Assembly (NCBI GenBank): GCA_964399485.1
Contig: CAYNQS010000002.1
Coordinates: 1-64,000, forward strand
DNA: 64,000 nucleotides
Reading direction: 5' to 3'
From: Bathyarchaeum sp964399485
Lineage (GTDB): Archaea; Thermoproteota; Bathyarchaeia; Bathyarchaeales; Bathyarchaeaceae
Positions 33,710 through 42,588 of this stretch are shown piece by piece. Under the pieces are notes generated by a model. The model had not been told where the DNA came from. It ran no database searches and saw only the letters and a program-made list of their open reading frames with translations. Made by a program: the position numbers and the translations under genes. Numbering within the stretch: the stretch's first letter is position 1; each line of letters begins with the position of its first letter.

Positions 33710-35214
33710 CTTCCCCTCAACTTAGCTATATCCTCAGAGGTTATGAGACCCACAACCTTCTTGCTATGGTCAACCACTGGCAACGCAGATATGTGATGCT
33801 GTGCCATCTTCCTAGAAGCCGCCTCCAATGTCTCCTCAGGTCTGGTAGTAAACACCTTCTTGATTATGATGTCGGCTAGTTTACTTTTTCCTTCAGCAAC
33901 AGCCCGAGTAACATCCCAAGAAGTCACAATGCCCTTGATTTCTCCCACTTTATCTGTCACCACAACATGGTTAACTGACCTGCGTATGATCCTCTGGGCA
34001 ACCGACTTAATATCCTCGTCAACGCTGCAGGTAACAGCCTCATGAGCCACACTATTAACGAACACTATCTCGCCGGTCTGCTTCATGGGCTTACACACCG
34101 AATCTGTGGGCAGAGTTTCAGCGGGAGCAGAAAGATAAAAGGAGCCGGTTTCGATCCATGACTTAAGAGTCTCCGCGATTTTCTTTGCCTTCTTCAAACT
34201 TGAAAGGGAACTAACCTTAATTTTCCTGCCTTTGATTGTCACTTCTCCCGATTTCAATGTGGCGTAATCTACTTTGCCCAGTTTGGGTCGATCTCTGCGG
34301 GGAACCCCGTAATCAACTATGTCCGTGAAGATTTCTTCGTCCCGTAATGCTGTTTTTTTAGCCAACCCCTTATTCAGTATGGGGATGGGTATGCCTATGC
34401 CAACATAGAGGCTGGTGCCATACTTGGTGAAAGCGCCTCCGCTAATAAACTCTGGACTCATCTGCTTGCAGTCTCCCCGAACCATGATGGTGCCAAACCT
34501 GCCCGTGGGGTCATGCTGCGTTCCCTCTCCTATAACGTAGCCCTGTGCTCCCCCCAAGAATATGCGAGTTCCAACCCCTATGGTTTCGTAGTCAGGGTCA
34601 TTCATCAGCGGATTCAATTCTCCGGCTCCAGAATAGGTGGCATTTCTGAACCTTGGCAGGAGCTTGCCCATGTAGGTGTAGATTATTTCGTCGCGGCTGT
34701 TCGTGGCGCAGACGTAACGTTGGTAGCAGTTGCGGAAGTTCAGCAGATAGAACTGGTTCAGGTCGTCTTTGGTGAGGGTGGTGTTCAGTTTGGTTCTGGG
34801 ATAACAGTCTGTTCCATATGAGGTGGCTCTCAACTCAACCTCTTTGCCTGCAATCAGATCTTCTATTATGTGACCGCCGCCATACTCAAAAGGCTCTGTT
34901 TCAGACATTATGGTGGCGCCTATGTATAGGTCGACAGCTGCGCCGGGGTGGGTGACCTCAACGTCGTTTATCCATGCTCTTTGGATTTTGATGGGCGGAT
35001 CTGAGTGCCCAAGGTTTATTATTGCCCCTGAAGAGCACATGGCTCCGAAAGTTCCGGTTGTAACCACATCAACTTCCTTGTAGGCGACCTCCACGCCGCT
35101 GCTTTCCACTAATTTCTTCATCTCTTCAGCGGTCAAAACTTGAATGTCGCCAGATTTGATTTTCTGGTTAATCTCCGCTATTGACCGTCCGTTACTTTTT
35201 TTTGGGATTGCCAT
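33706..35214 (-). CDS. DUF39 L-aspartate semialdehyde sulfurtransferase with C-terminal CBS pair
   Basis: 502 residues from ATG 35214, chosen because GAGGAG lies nine bases upstream; earlier in-frame starts lack an SD. DUF39 (COG1900) occupies about 1-370, with GTFGAMCSSGAIINLGH (a cysteine conserved in the family), GTDCYPRTKL and GGAQGYVIGEGTQHDP. Two CBS motifs end the protein (VTCSVDEDIKSVAQRI and TRPEETLEAASRKMAQHHISALPVV). Same architecture as MA1821. It makes homocysteine, and thus methionine, without O-acetylhomoserine sulfhydrylase, a route of strict anaerobes. Confidence 0.9.
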   Translation of the reverse strand: MAIPKKSNGRSIAEINQKIKSGDIQVLTAEEMKKLVESSGVEVAYKEVDVVTTGTFGAMCSSGAIINLGHSDPPIKIQRAWINDVEVTHPGAAVDLYIGATIMSETEPFEYGGGHIIEDLIAGKEVELRATSYGTDCYPRTKLNTTLTKDDLNQFYLLNFRNCYQRYVCATNSRDEIIYTYMGKLLPRFRNATYSGAGELNPLMNDPDYETIGVGTRIFLGGAQGYVIGEGTQHDPTGRFGTIMVRGDCKQMSPEFISGGAFTKYGTSLYVGIGIPIPILNKGLAKKTALRDEEIFTDIVDYGVPRRDRPKLGKVDYATLKSGEVTIKGRKIKVSSLSSLKKAKKIAETLKSWIETGSFYLSAPAETLPTDSVCKPMKQTGEIVFVNSVAHEAVTCSVDEDIKSVAQRIIRRSVNHVVVTDKVGEIKGIVTSWDVTRAVAEGKSKLADIIIKKVFTTRPEETLEAASRKMAQHHISALPVVDHSKKVVGLITSEDIAKLRGR

Positions 35215-35310
35215 TTTCGTTAGCTCCTCTAGCATCCTTCGTAGTTTATGAAACATAGCAAACGTCATTACCATTTTAATATTTTACTGAAAAAATTATT
35301 CCAAAAAGAA

Positions 35311-35316
35311 TATAAA
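35311..35316 (+). promoter_or_regulatory. TATA box of a leaderless XRE-CBS gene
   Basis: TATAAA preceded by purine-rich AAAAAGAA (BRE-like) lies with its centre 26 bases before the ATG at 35339. Transcription should therefore begin at or next to the start codon. No SD is present, consistent with a leaderless message. Confidence 0.6.
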
Positions 35317-35338
35317 CCCGCCCAGCAAATTCCATTGC

Positions 35339-35896
35339 ATGTTGCCTTCACCTGAAGAAGTCGCCAAGAAACGGAAAATGTTGGGGCTAACCCAACAGAA
35401 ACTTGCGAGATTGGCTGGAGTAAGCCAGTCCTTAATCGCAAAACTGGAATCCCAGAAAATCGATCCCTCCTACACCAAAGTTAAAGCCATATTTGATGCG
35501 CTGGAGCGGCTGCAGACAGAGACAGAGATTCGCGCCGAAGAGGTGCTGCAAAGCAAAGTCATAGGAATCCAGAAGAGTGCGCCAGTGTCAAAGGCAGTTC
35601 AGACCATGGCGGAACACGGATATTCTCAGCTTCCAGTCTTTGACGGAGAACATGCTGTGGGAAGCATCTCAGAGAAAACGATTATCGGAAAGGTTTCTGC
35701 AGGCAAAGACCTGAATCAAATATCCAAGCGTTCCGTGGGTGAGGTTATGGAGGAAGCTTTTCCCCAAGTTGGAGAGGACGCTCCTTTGCCTTTGATTTCA
35801 AGCCTTTTGCAGGTTTATCCAGCTGTTCTGATTTCGGCGAAGGGAAAGGTTGTCGGCATCGTCACCAAAGCAGATTTATTGAAGATGCTTCTCTAA
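35339..35896 (+). CDS. XRE-type HTH regulator with two CBS domains
   Basis: 185 residues. The HTH spans 4-60 (EEVAKKRKMLGLTQQKLARLAGVSQSLIAKLESQKIDPSY). Two CBS motifs follow (KVIGIQKSAPVSKAVQTMAEHGYSQLPVF; then a more diverged one ending VVGIVTKADLLKML). This architecture is common in archaea. CBS pairs bind adenosyl ligands such as ATP, AMP or SAM. Divergent from the homocysteine/methionine operon and close enough to share its control region, so SAM or a related signal is an attractive but unproved ligand. Confidence 0.85.
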   Translation: MLPSPEEVAKKRKMLGLTQQKLARLAGVSQSLIAKLESQKIDPSYTKVKAIFDALERLQTETEIRAEEVLQSKVIGIQKSAPVSKAVQTMAEHGYSQLPVFDGEHAVGSISEKTIIGKVSAGKDLNQISKRSVGEVMEEAFPQVGEDAPLPLISSLLQVYPAVLISAKGKVVGIVTKADLLKMLL

Positions 35897-36019
35897 TGCT
35901 ACCACATAATGGATGGGGTTAGTTTGTTCAATTCTGAATTTACTGCACAATTGGAGATGTTGGCTGTGTGTTTGGAGCGCAGGTTTTTGTGGTGGGAGGT
36001 GCTCACCACAAAATTTATT

Positions 36020-36055
36020 AGTAAATCTTTACTGTATTTTGGTAAATAAATACCA
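36020..36055. promoter_or_regulatory. Two palindromes upstream of ABC-2 exporter
   Basis: AGTAAA-TC-TTTACT (36020-36033) and TGGTA-N6-TACCA (36040-36055) lie 25-60 bases before the ATPase start. They overlap the expected TATA region (TATTTTGGTAAATAAA). They look like operators. No regulator gene is adjacent except the XRE-CBS gene ending 120 bases upstream. Confidence 0.5.
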
Positions 36056-36079
36056 GTGATAGAACATGGAGGATTGTTT

Positions 36080-36811
36080 GTGAGCATTGTAGTTGAAGCA
36101 AAGAATGTTGTGAAAGATTTCGGGTCAATCAGAGCCCTTGACGGCTTAAACTTCAAGATAGAGAAGGGTGAGATTTTCGGTTTAATAGGACTCAATGGTG
36201 CAGGCAAAACAACCGCCCTCAGAATCGCAGCCACTCTGCTGTTGCCTACTTCGGGCACTGTAACTGTTTTCGGTCATAACGTGGTTGAAGACGCTGCAGA
36301 GGTACGCGACCTGATAACTTATCTTCCCGAAGAGGCTGGAGCATACAAGAACCTCTCAGGGTTTGAGTATCTCAGGTTTATGGCAAACTTCAGAACCAAA
36401 GACAAAGCGGCGGTAGAAGAGCTGGTTGATGCGGCGGCTGAAATTTCTGGTTTAGGAGAACGCCTCAAAGACAAAGTGAAGGGCTACAGCAAGGGAATGA
36501 AACGGCGACTTTTGGTGGCGAGGGCGCTTATGACGAAGCCTAAGCTGGCGATATTGGATGAGCCTAACAGCGGCTTAGATGTTCTTCACTCGGTTCATGT
36601 CCGAACACTCATAAAGCGTTACGCAAAGGAATATGGCGTAACTGTTCTTCTTTCAAGCCACAACATGTTGGATGTTGAGTTTCTCTGTGACAGGGTGTCG
36701 CTGATAAACAAGGGTAAAGTTGTTGCCGAGGGCTCTCCATCAGAGCTTAAAGAAAAATACAATGCGGTTAACCTTGAGGAAGTGTTTGGGGAGGTGGTTG
36801 GTTTTGCTTAA
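36080..36811 (+). CDS. ABC-2 type exporter ATPase
   Basis: 243 residues from GTG 36080, preceded by GGAGGA. Walker A GLNGAGKTT, signature YSKGMKRRLLVARAL, Walker B LAILDEPNSGLD, switch LSSHNM. Drives a drug, lipid or polysaccharide exporter with the following permease. The end overlaps the permease start by eight bases. Confidence 0.88.
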   Translation: MSIVVEAKNVVKDFGSIRALDGLNFKIEKGEIFGLIGLNGAGKTTALRIAATLLLPTSGTVTVFGHNVVEDAAEVRDLITYLPEEAGAYKNLSGFEYLRFMANFRTKDKAAVEELVDAAAEISGLGERLKDKVKGYSKGMKRRLLVARALMTKPKLAILDEPNSGLDVLHSVHVRTLIKRYAKEYGVTVLLSSHNMLDVEFLCDRVSLINKGKVVAEGSPSELKEKYNAVNLEEVFGEVVGFA

Positions 36812-38105
36812 GGGTTTACTTAACATCGTAATAAAAGAAGTCAAGGAAATGGTCAGAGACCCCAAAATTTTGTTGGGCATGATAATTGTTCCTTTGCTAA
36901 TGTTTCCCCTAATGGGTTTTGCAGTCCAAACATCAATGGAATCAGCAGAAGAAAGCATAGGAGAAACTTCCATAGCATTAATGGACCAAGACCAAGGTCC
37001 AGTCGCTGAAAGCCTTGAAAACTATTTAGTGATGTTCAATTTCACAGTAACACGTCTTGACGATATGCCATTAGACCAAGCAATAACTCAAATTGAAGAC
37101 ACAAACATCACCAACCTTGTAATCATCCCATCAGGATTTAGCCAAAACATAACTGAAAACGGAACAGCAACCTTAACAATTTACACGCCATTCGAAGGGG
37201 GCGGCGGAATAGCCGCATCCTCACGATCAGTTGCAATTAACAGCGTGATATCCAGTTTCGAAAACGCGATTGTTGACCAAAGAATCAACGAAGGATTTCC
37301 GGAAGCAAACTCGACAGAAATTCTAAACCCCATACTACTGTCAGAAAAATCGATAGTTAAGGGCAAAAGCGCTGACGTCAGCCCTGATGTTCTGTTCGGT
37401 TTGATGATGTCCCAAGCTGTAGCTATGCCCGTGGGAATAATGACCTTACTCATCTTCTCCATGCAGTTGGCATCCACAGCAGTTGCATCAGAAAAAGAAG
37501 AAAAAACCCTTGAAACCCTGCTAACGATGCCAATCAACCGCACCACGATTTTGGCTGGAAAACTAACAGGTTCAATAATCGTAGCAATTGTGGGAGCCCT
37601 AGCGTACCTTGTCGGATTTAGCTACTACATGAGCTCATTCACTGGTATGATACCAACAGGCACCGTAGACTTGGCAGCCCTAGGATTAGAACCCACAATC
37701 GCATCTTACGCAATAATGGGAGTTTCCTTGTTCATGGCGCTGCTTTCAGCCTTAGCGTTGGCGATTTCGTTATCTGTCTTCGCAGACGACGTTAGGGGCG
37801 CCCAAGCCCTTGTAGGACCACTCTTCATTCTGTTCATCGTTCCCATGATATTCAGCATGTTCACAGACATCTACTCTTTGCCGTTCCCGTTGTCAATCAT
37901 CCTGCTTGCGATACCGTTCACTCATTCGATGCTGGCAACCAATGTGACATTCACTGGAAACTACATAGGAGCAATCGGAGGAATCATCTACATGGCAATC
38001 TTCACTATCATAGTCCTCTACATAGCATCAAGACTCTTCGGCACAGAAAAAATCTTGACAGCAAAACTGAGGTTCAAAGGCTTCAGCCTAAGAAAAAAGA
38101 AGTAA
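36804..38105 (+). CDS. ABC-2 type exporter permease
   Basis: 433 residues from TTG 36804, six bases after GGGGAGGTGG, inside the end of the ATPase gene; longer frames upstream have no SD. One N-terminal transmembrane segment (ILLGMIIVPLLMFPLMGFAV) is followed by a large external domain (about 45-200). Five more segments follow, with the NatB-like EKEEKTLETLLTMPI motif before the second. Matches NatB/LinH-type permeases, exporters of unknown cargo. Confidence 0.85.
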   Translation: MLKGLLNIVIKEVKEMVRDPKILLGMIIVPLLMFPLMGFAVQTSMESAEESIGETSIALMDQDQGPVAESLENYLVMFNFTVTRLDDMPLDQAITQIEDTNITNLVIIPSGFSQNITENGTATLTIYTPFEGGGGIAASSRSVAINSVISSFENAIVDQRINEGFPEANSTEILNPILLSEKSIVKGKSADVSPDVLFGLMMSQAVAMPVGIMTLLIFSMQLASTAVASEKEEKTLETLLTMPINRTTILAGKLTGSIIVAIVGALAYLVGFSYYMSSFTGMIPTGTVDLAALGLEPTIASYAIMGVSLFMALLSALALAISLSVFADDVRGAQALVGPLFILFIVPMIFSMFTDIYSLPFPLSIILLAIPFTHSMLATNVTFTGNYIGAIGGIIYMAIFTIIVLYIASRLFGTEKILTAKLRFKGFSLRKKK

Positions 38106-38128
38106 TATCCCCTCTTTTCTGATTCTTT

Positions 38129-41100
38129 TCACCAGAACTTCCGCGGCAAACTGTCCATGTACTCGTTTAGGGAACGAATGTCAAACTTGTTTGCTTCCCG
38201 CTGCTCCAGCAGCTTAGTTAATGCTGAAGCCAACTGAAGATTCGTTACCACCGGAATGTTGAATTCGATGGCTAGCCTGCGGATGGTGTATTCGTCCTTC
38301 AGGACTTCCGAGAATGCGGTTGCATGGTTGGGCATGGGTATGTTGATGACCAAGTCGATTTTGCCTTCCTGAATATAATCGACGATGTTGGGTTTCTGTC
38401 CCTCCTCCCTGACCTTATGCAAAACCGAAATGTTGTTTACGTCCGCTTTCCGCAGCGCCTCAGCAGTATGTTCTGTGGCATAGATTTTGAAGCCCATCTC
38501 CCTCAGCGCCCGTCCAATAGGCACAACCTGCCTTTTCAACTCTTTTCCGCCAACAGTTATCAGCACCGACCCTCCCTCAGGTGGCATCTTGAACTCGGCA
38601 GACTGCATCGCCTTTGACAGGGCGTCTTGGAAGTTTTCTCCCAGACACGCCACTTCTCCGGTGCTCAGCATCTCAACTCCCAACACGGGGTCGGCTCCGC
38701 TTAAGCGCATGAAACTGAACTGGGGAACCTTCACCCCAAAGTGAGTGATTTCCGGCAAATCAATGAATCCGGCATCCTTGAATTTTTTGCCCAGCATCGC
38801 TAGGGTAGCAAGCTCTATCATGTTGACTCCGCGGGTTTTGCTGACATACGGCATAGACCTTGAAGCGCGGAGATTGCATTCGATAACGTAGGTGAAGCCG
38901 TTCTTCACGAGATACTGGATGTTGTATGGTCCCCTGATTTCAAGGGCTTCAACTATCTTACGAGTGTAATCTTGAACAGTTCGCAGCACGTCGCTACCCA
39001 GAGTCAAAGAGGGAATTCCCATGGTTGCATCGCCGCTGTGAACTCCAGCGTTCTCAACATGCTCAATGATGGCTCCGATGATGATGTCATCGCCGTCGTA
39101 GACTCCGTCAACCTCAACTTCCTTGGCGTTCTCAATAAACTTCGAGATTACGGCAGGATGCTCCCGTGAAACTTTTGCAGCCAACTTGAGATAATCTCCC
39201 AGTTCATCTTCCGTGTAGGCGACCCGCATGGCAGAGCCGGAAAGCACGTAGCTGGGGCGGATAAGAACGGGATAACCAACCTTCAAAGCGAACTTTTTGA
39301 GGTCACGGGCTGTTGACAGGTCACGCCATTCTGGCTGAGGAATCCCAAGCTGGTCAAGAAGTGCACTGAATTTGGCCCTGTCTTCTGCCCTGTCAATGCT
39401 TTCTCCTGATGTGCCCAGCAGGTCAACTCCCTGATTGGACAGTTTAAGGGCTAGATTGTTTGGTATCTGTCCGCCCACGCTGGCTATGACGCCGAAGGGT
39501 TGTTCCTTGTCGTATATATCCAAGATTCTCTCAAGGGTCAGCTCCTCGAAGTAGAGCTTGTCGGACATGTCATAATCTGTCGAAACCGTTTCAGGGTTAT
39601 AGTTGATCATTATAGCCTCTTCGATGCCATTCTTCTTGAGAGCCCAGATAGTGTTGACTCCGCACCAATCAAACTCTACGCTGGACCCTATCCTGAAGAC
39701 TCCAGCTCCGAGAACAATAATCTTCACGTTGTCCGAAGAAAACTCTATGTCCTCTTCGTCCCCGCCATAAGTCAAATACAGGTAATTCGTTTTTGCTGGC
39801 CATTCAGCGGCAAGAGTGTCAATCTGCTTAACCACAGGAACAATATTCGCTTCTTTCCTCAATGCCCGTATCGTAAATTCGTCTGTGCCACGGCATATGG
39901 CAATTTGCATGTCAGAAAAGCCGATCCGCTTTGCTTCACGGATGACATCTAGGAAGTTGCTGTCTTGTTGGCTGATTGTGTCCAGTTTGTTTTGCATGTC
40001 GATGACGTTTTTGATTTTGTGCAGAAAGAAGGGATCTACACCGCTCAATTCATAGATTTCTTTGATGGAGATGTCCATTTTCAGGGCTTTAACTATCTTG
40101 AAGAGCCTCTGGTCTGTGGGATGCGCCAAAACATCCTTTATCTCTTCTATCGGCTCCTGCTCGTCTTCCTCGGCGTTACAGACCAGCCCCAACTTTCCAA
40201 TGTCCAGCATGCGAACAGCCTTCTGCAGCGCCTCCTCGAAGCACCGTCCAATGCCCATAACCTCGCCGACAGACTTCATCTGGGTGCCGATGTGCCTGTC
40301 CACGTTCCTGAATTTCTGCAGGTCCCAGCGCGGAAACTTGACTACAAGGTAGTCCAAGGCAGGCTCAAAACATGCTGTGGTTACTCCAGTTACCTTGTTC
40401 AACAGCTCGGGCAGCGTATAACCGATACACAGTTTAGCAGCAATATATGCGATGGGGTAGCCCGTTGCCTTGCTTGCCAGCGCTGAGCTTCTTGACAGCC
40501 GAGCGTTAACCTCTATGGCGCGAATCTCCTCTGACTTGCTGTCCAGCGCCCACTGAATGTTGCATTCGCCGATTACGCCCAAGCTGCGGATCGCCTTTAT
40601 GGAGGCTGATCGGAGAATGTGGTATTCACGGTTTGACAGGGTTTGGGATGGAGCCACAACTATGGAGTCGCCGGTGTGGACGCCCATGGGATCAAAGTTT
40701 TCCATGTTACAGACGATTATGCAGTTGTCATCGTAGTCCCGCATAACCTCATACTCGACCTCTTTCCAGTGCCCCAAATACTCCTCGATGAGCACCTGAG
40801 AAATCATACTTTGACCCAAAGCGCGGCGGACAATCTCTCTCAACTCTTTTTCGTTGTGTGCCACGCCTGAGCCCTTACCGCCCAATGCATAAGCTAAACG
40901 GATAATAACAGGGTAACCGATTTCCCCGCCCACCTGAACGGCTTCTTTCAGAGACATAGCCGATTTGCTTTTGGGAATCGGAACAGCAGCCTTCATCATA
41001 GACTGCCTAAACAGCTCCCTGTCCTCTGTGTCCTCTATGGTTTGGACTGGAGTCCCCAAAACCTTAACACAGTATTTCTCGAGGATGCCCTTCTTGGCAA

Positions 41101-41404
41101 GTTGGACGCCGCAGTTCAGGGCTGTTTGTCCCCCAAAGCTTAACATAATAGCGTCTGGGTGCTCTTTTGCGATGACCTCTTCAACGAAGTCGGGCGTTAC
41201 TGGGAGAAGGTAAACTTTTCCTGCCAATCGAGGGTCTGTTTGGATTGTGGCTATGTTGGGGTTAATTAGGACAGTTTCTATTCCTTCCTCACGAAGAGCC
41301 TTTAGGCACTGGCTTCCGGAGTAATCAAATTCTGCGGCTTCCCCGATTTTGATGGCGCCGCTGCCCAAGACCAGCACTTTTCTTATCCACTCGAACTTGG
41401 GCAC
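38129..41404 (-). CDS. carB: carbamoyl-phosphate synthase large subunit
   Basis: 1091 residues, full length. Two homologous ATP-grasp halves (GSGAIKIGEAAEFDYSGSQ at the start; GAGVFRIGSSVEFDWCGV near 570) each carry the ATP-binding VIRLAYALGGKGSG / LIRPSYVLSGSAM loop. A C-terminal MGS-like allosteric domain (YATEHTAEALRKADV) follows. Makes carbamoyl phosphate from bicarbonate, ammonia and two ATP. GTG start two bases after the carA stop. End gene of the argG-argH-carA-carB row. Confidence 0.97.
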   Translation of the reverse strand: MPKFEWIRKVLVLGSGAIKIGEAAEFDYSGSQCLKALREEGIETVLINPNIATIQTDPRLAGKVYLLPVTPDFVEEVIAKEHPDAIMLSFGGQTALNCGVQLAKKGILEKYCVKVLGTPVQTIEDTEDRELFRQSMMKAAVPIPKSKSAMSLKEAVQVGGEIGYPVIIRLAYALGGKGSGVAHNEKELREIVRRALGQSMISQVLIEEYLGHWKEVEYEVMRDYDDNCIIVCNMENFDPMGVHTGDSIVVAPSQTLSNREYHILRSASIKAIRSLGVIGECNIQWALDSKSEEIRAIEVNARLSRSSALASKATGYPIAYIAAKLCIGYTLPELLNKVTGVTTACFEPALDYLVVKFPRWDLQKFRNVDRHIGTQMKSVGEVMGIGRCFEEALQKAVRMLDIGKLGLVCNAEEDEQEPIEEIKDVLAHPTDQRLFKIVKALKMDISIKEIYELSGVDPFFLHKIKNVIDMQNKLDTISQQDSNFLDVIREAKRIGFSDMQIAICRGTDEFTIRALRKEANIVPVVKQIDTLAAEWPAKTNYLYLTYGGDEEDIEFSSDNVKIIVLGAGVFRIGSSVEFDWCGVNTIWALKKNGIEEAIMINYNPETVSTDYDMSDKLYFEELTLERILDIYDKEQPFGVIASVGGQIPNNLALKLSNQGVDLLGTSGESIDRAEDRAKFSALLDQLGIPQPEWRDLSTARDLKKFALKVGYPVLIRPSYVLSGSAMRVAYTEDELGDYLKLAAKVSREHPAVISKFIENAKEVEVDGVYDGDDIIIGAIIEHVENAGVHSGDATMGIPSLTLGSDVLRTVQDYTRKIVEALEIRGPYNIQYLVKNGFTYVIECNLRASRSMPYVSKTRGVNMIELATLAMLGKKFKDAGFIDLPEITHFGVKVPQFSFMRLSGADPVLGVEMLSTGEVACLGENFQDALSKAMQSAEFKMPPEGGSVLITVGGKELKRQVVPIGRALREMGFKIYATEHTAEALRKADVNNISVLHKVREEGQKPNIVDYIQEGKIDLVINIPMPNHATAFSEVLKDEYTIRRLAIEFNIPVVTNLQLASALTKLLEQREANKFDIRSLNEYMDSLPRKFW

Positions 41405-41406
41405 CG

Positions 41407-42552
41407 TTATTTCGCCTCCGCAAGCTTCTGGAATCGGTCGAAAAGAAACTGTGTGTCATAGGGTCCAGGAGAGGCTTCAGGGTGCCATTGGAGGGCAAAG
41501 GCGGGTTTACTTTTGTGTTTTACGCCTTCAACTGTTTTGTCGTTGGCGTTCATGAACCACTCCTTCAAGCCCGTGGCCTTTATTGAGTCCCGCTCGACGG
41601 TGTAGCCGTGATTCTGGGTGGTGATGTAGCATCTTCCTGTTTCTAGGTCTAGCGCGGGCTGATTCTGGGAACGGTGACCATACTTCAGCTTGTAGGTATC
41701 CCCACCAACTGCCAAGGCTAATATCTGGGTTCCAAGGCACACGCCCATCATCGGCATGCTCTTGTCCAGCAGCTCCCTGACAGCCTCAATCGTTTTTGTG
41801 CACTGTTTAGGGTCTCCTGGGCCATTGCTTATCATCACGCCGTCAGGCTTGAAGCCCAGAATCTGTTCTGCCGAGTAATCGTAAGGCACTCTCACTACGT
41901 CGAAGCCTCTTCGCAGGAGGTTGCGGAGAATACCGTATTTGACGCCGCAGTCAATCACCACTGCCAATTTGTTTCCTCCGACAGTGTAGCGGATTGGCTG
42001 CTTTACTGTCACCTGCTTTGCGAGGTCTGTGAAGTTGGGGTCCTGAACCGTCTTAACCTCTTTCAATAGTTTCGACAGGTCAGGTTCCTCATCTGCCTCG
42101 CACACATGCAAAATTCCGAGCATTACGCCTTTGACCCTGAGTTTCTTTGTGAGTTTTCGAGTGTCAACCCCGTATATGCCTGGAACGTCTTCGTCCTTGA
42201 GCCACCTGTCCAGTGTTCGGGTGGACGCCCAGTGAAAGGGATTCTCACACAGCTCGTGGACGACGAAGCCGGTTACTTTGATGTCGTCGGATTCAAAGTA
42301 TTTGAGGACCCCGTTCTCTTTGTCGTAGGGTGGAATCCCATAGTTTCCAACCAATGGATACGTGAAGGTTAAGATTTGTCCCTTGTAGGATGGGTCTGTC
42401 AGGGATTCGGGGTAACCAACCATGGAGGTGGAAAAGACGATTTCGCCAGAAACCTTCTTTGCTGCGCCAAAGCCGTGACCGACAAAAGTGGAGCCATCTT
42501 CCAAAACTAGAACGGCTTTCCCAGCTTCCAAGGTATCTTTTTGGGTCTTCAC
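41407..42552 (-). CDS. carA: carbamoyl-phosphate synthase small subunit (glutaminase)
   Basis: 381 residues. The N-terminal CarA domain includes GSTFVGHGFGA and GIYGVDTRKLTKKLR. The class I amidotransferase domain has nucleophile cysteine in MMGVCLGTQILA and the catalytic histidine and glutamate in QWHPEASPGP. It delivers ammonia from glutamine to CarB. Lies 36 bases after argH on the same strand. Confidence 0.97.
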   Translation of the reverse strand: MKTQKDTLEAGKAVLVLEDGSTFVGHGFGAAKKVSGEIVFSTSMVGYPESLTDPSYKGQILTFTYPLVGNYGIPPYDKENGVLKYFESDDIKVTGFVVHELCENPFHWASTRTLDRWLKDEDVPGIYGVDTRKLTKKLRVKGVMLGILHVCEADEEPDLSKLLKEVKTVQDPNFTDLAKQVTVKQPIRYTVGGNKLAVVIDCGVKYGILRNLLRRGFDVVRVPYDYSAEQILGFKPDGVMISNGPGDPKQCTKTIEAVRELLDKSMPMMGVCLGTQILALAVGGDTYKLKYGHRSQNQPALDLETGRCYITTQNHGYTVERDSIKATGLKEWFMNANDKTVEGVKHKSKPAFALQWHPEASPGPYDTQFLFDRFQKLAEAK

Positions 42553-42588
42553 AGCCCTGACCTACCTCACAGCTCTTTGCTTTTAAGG

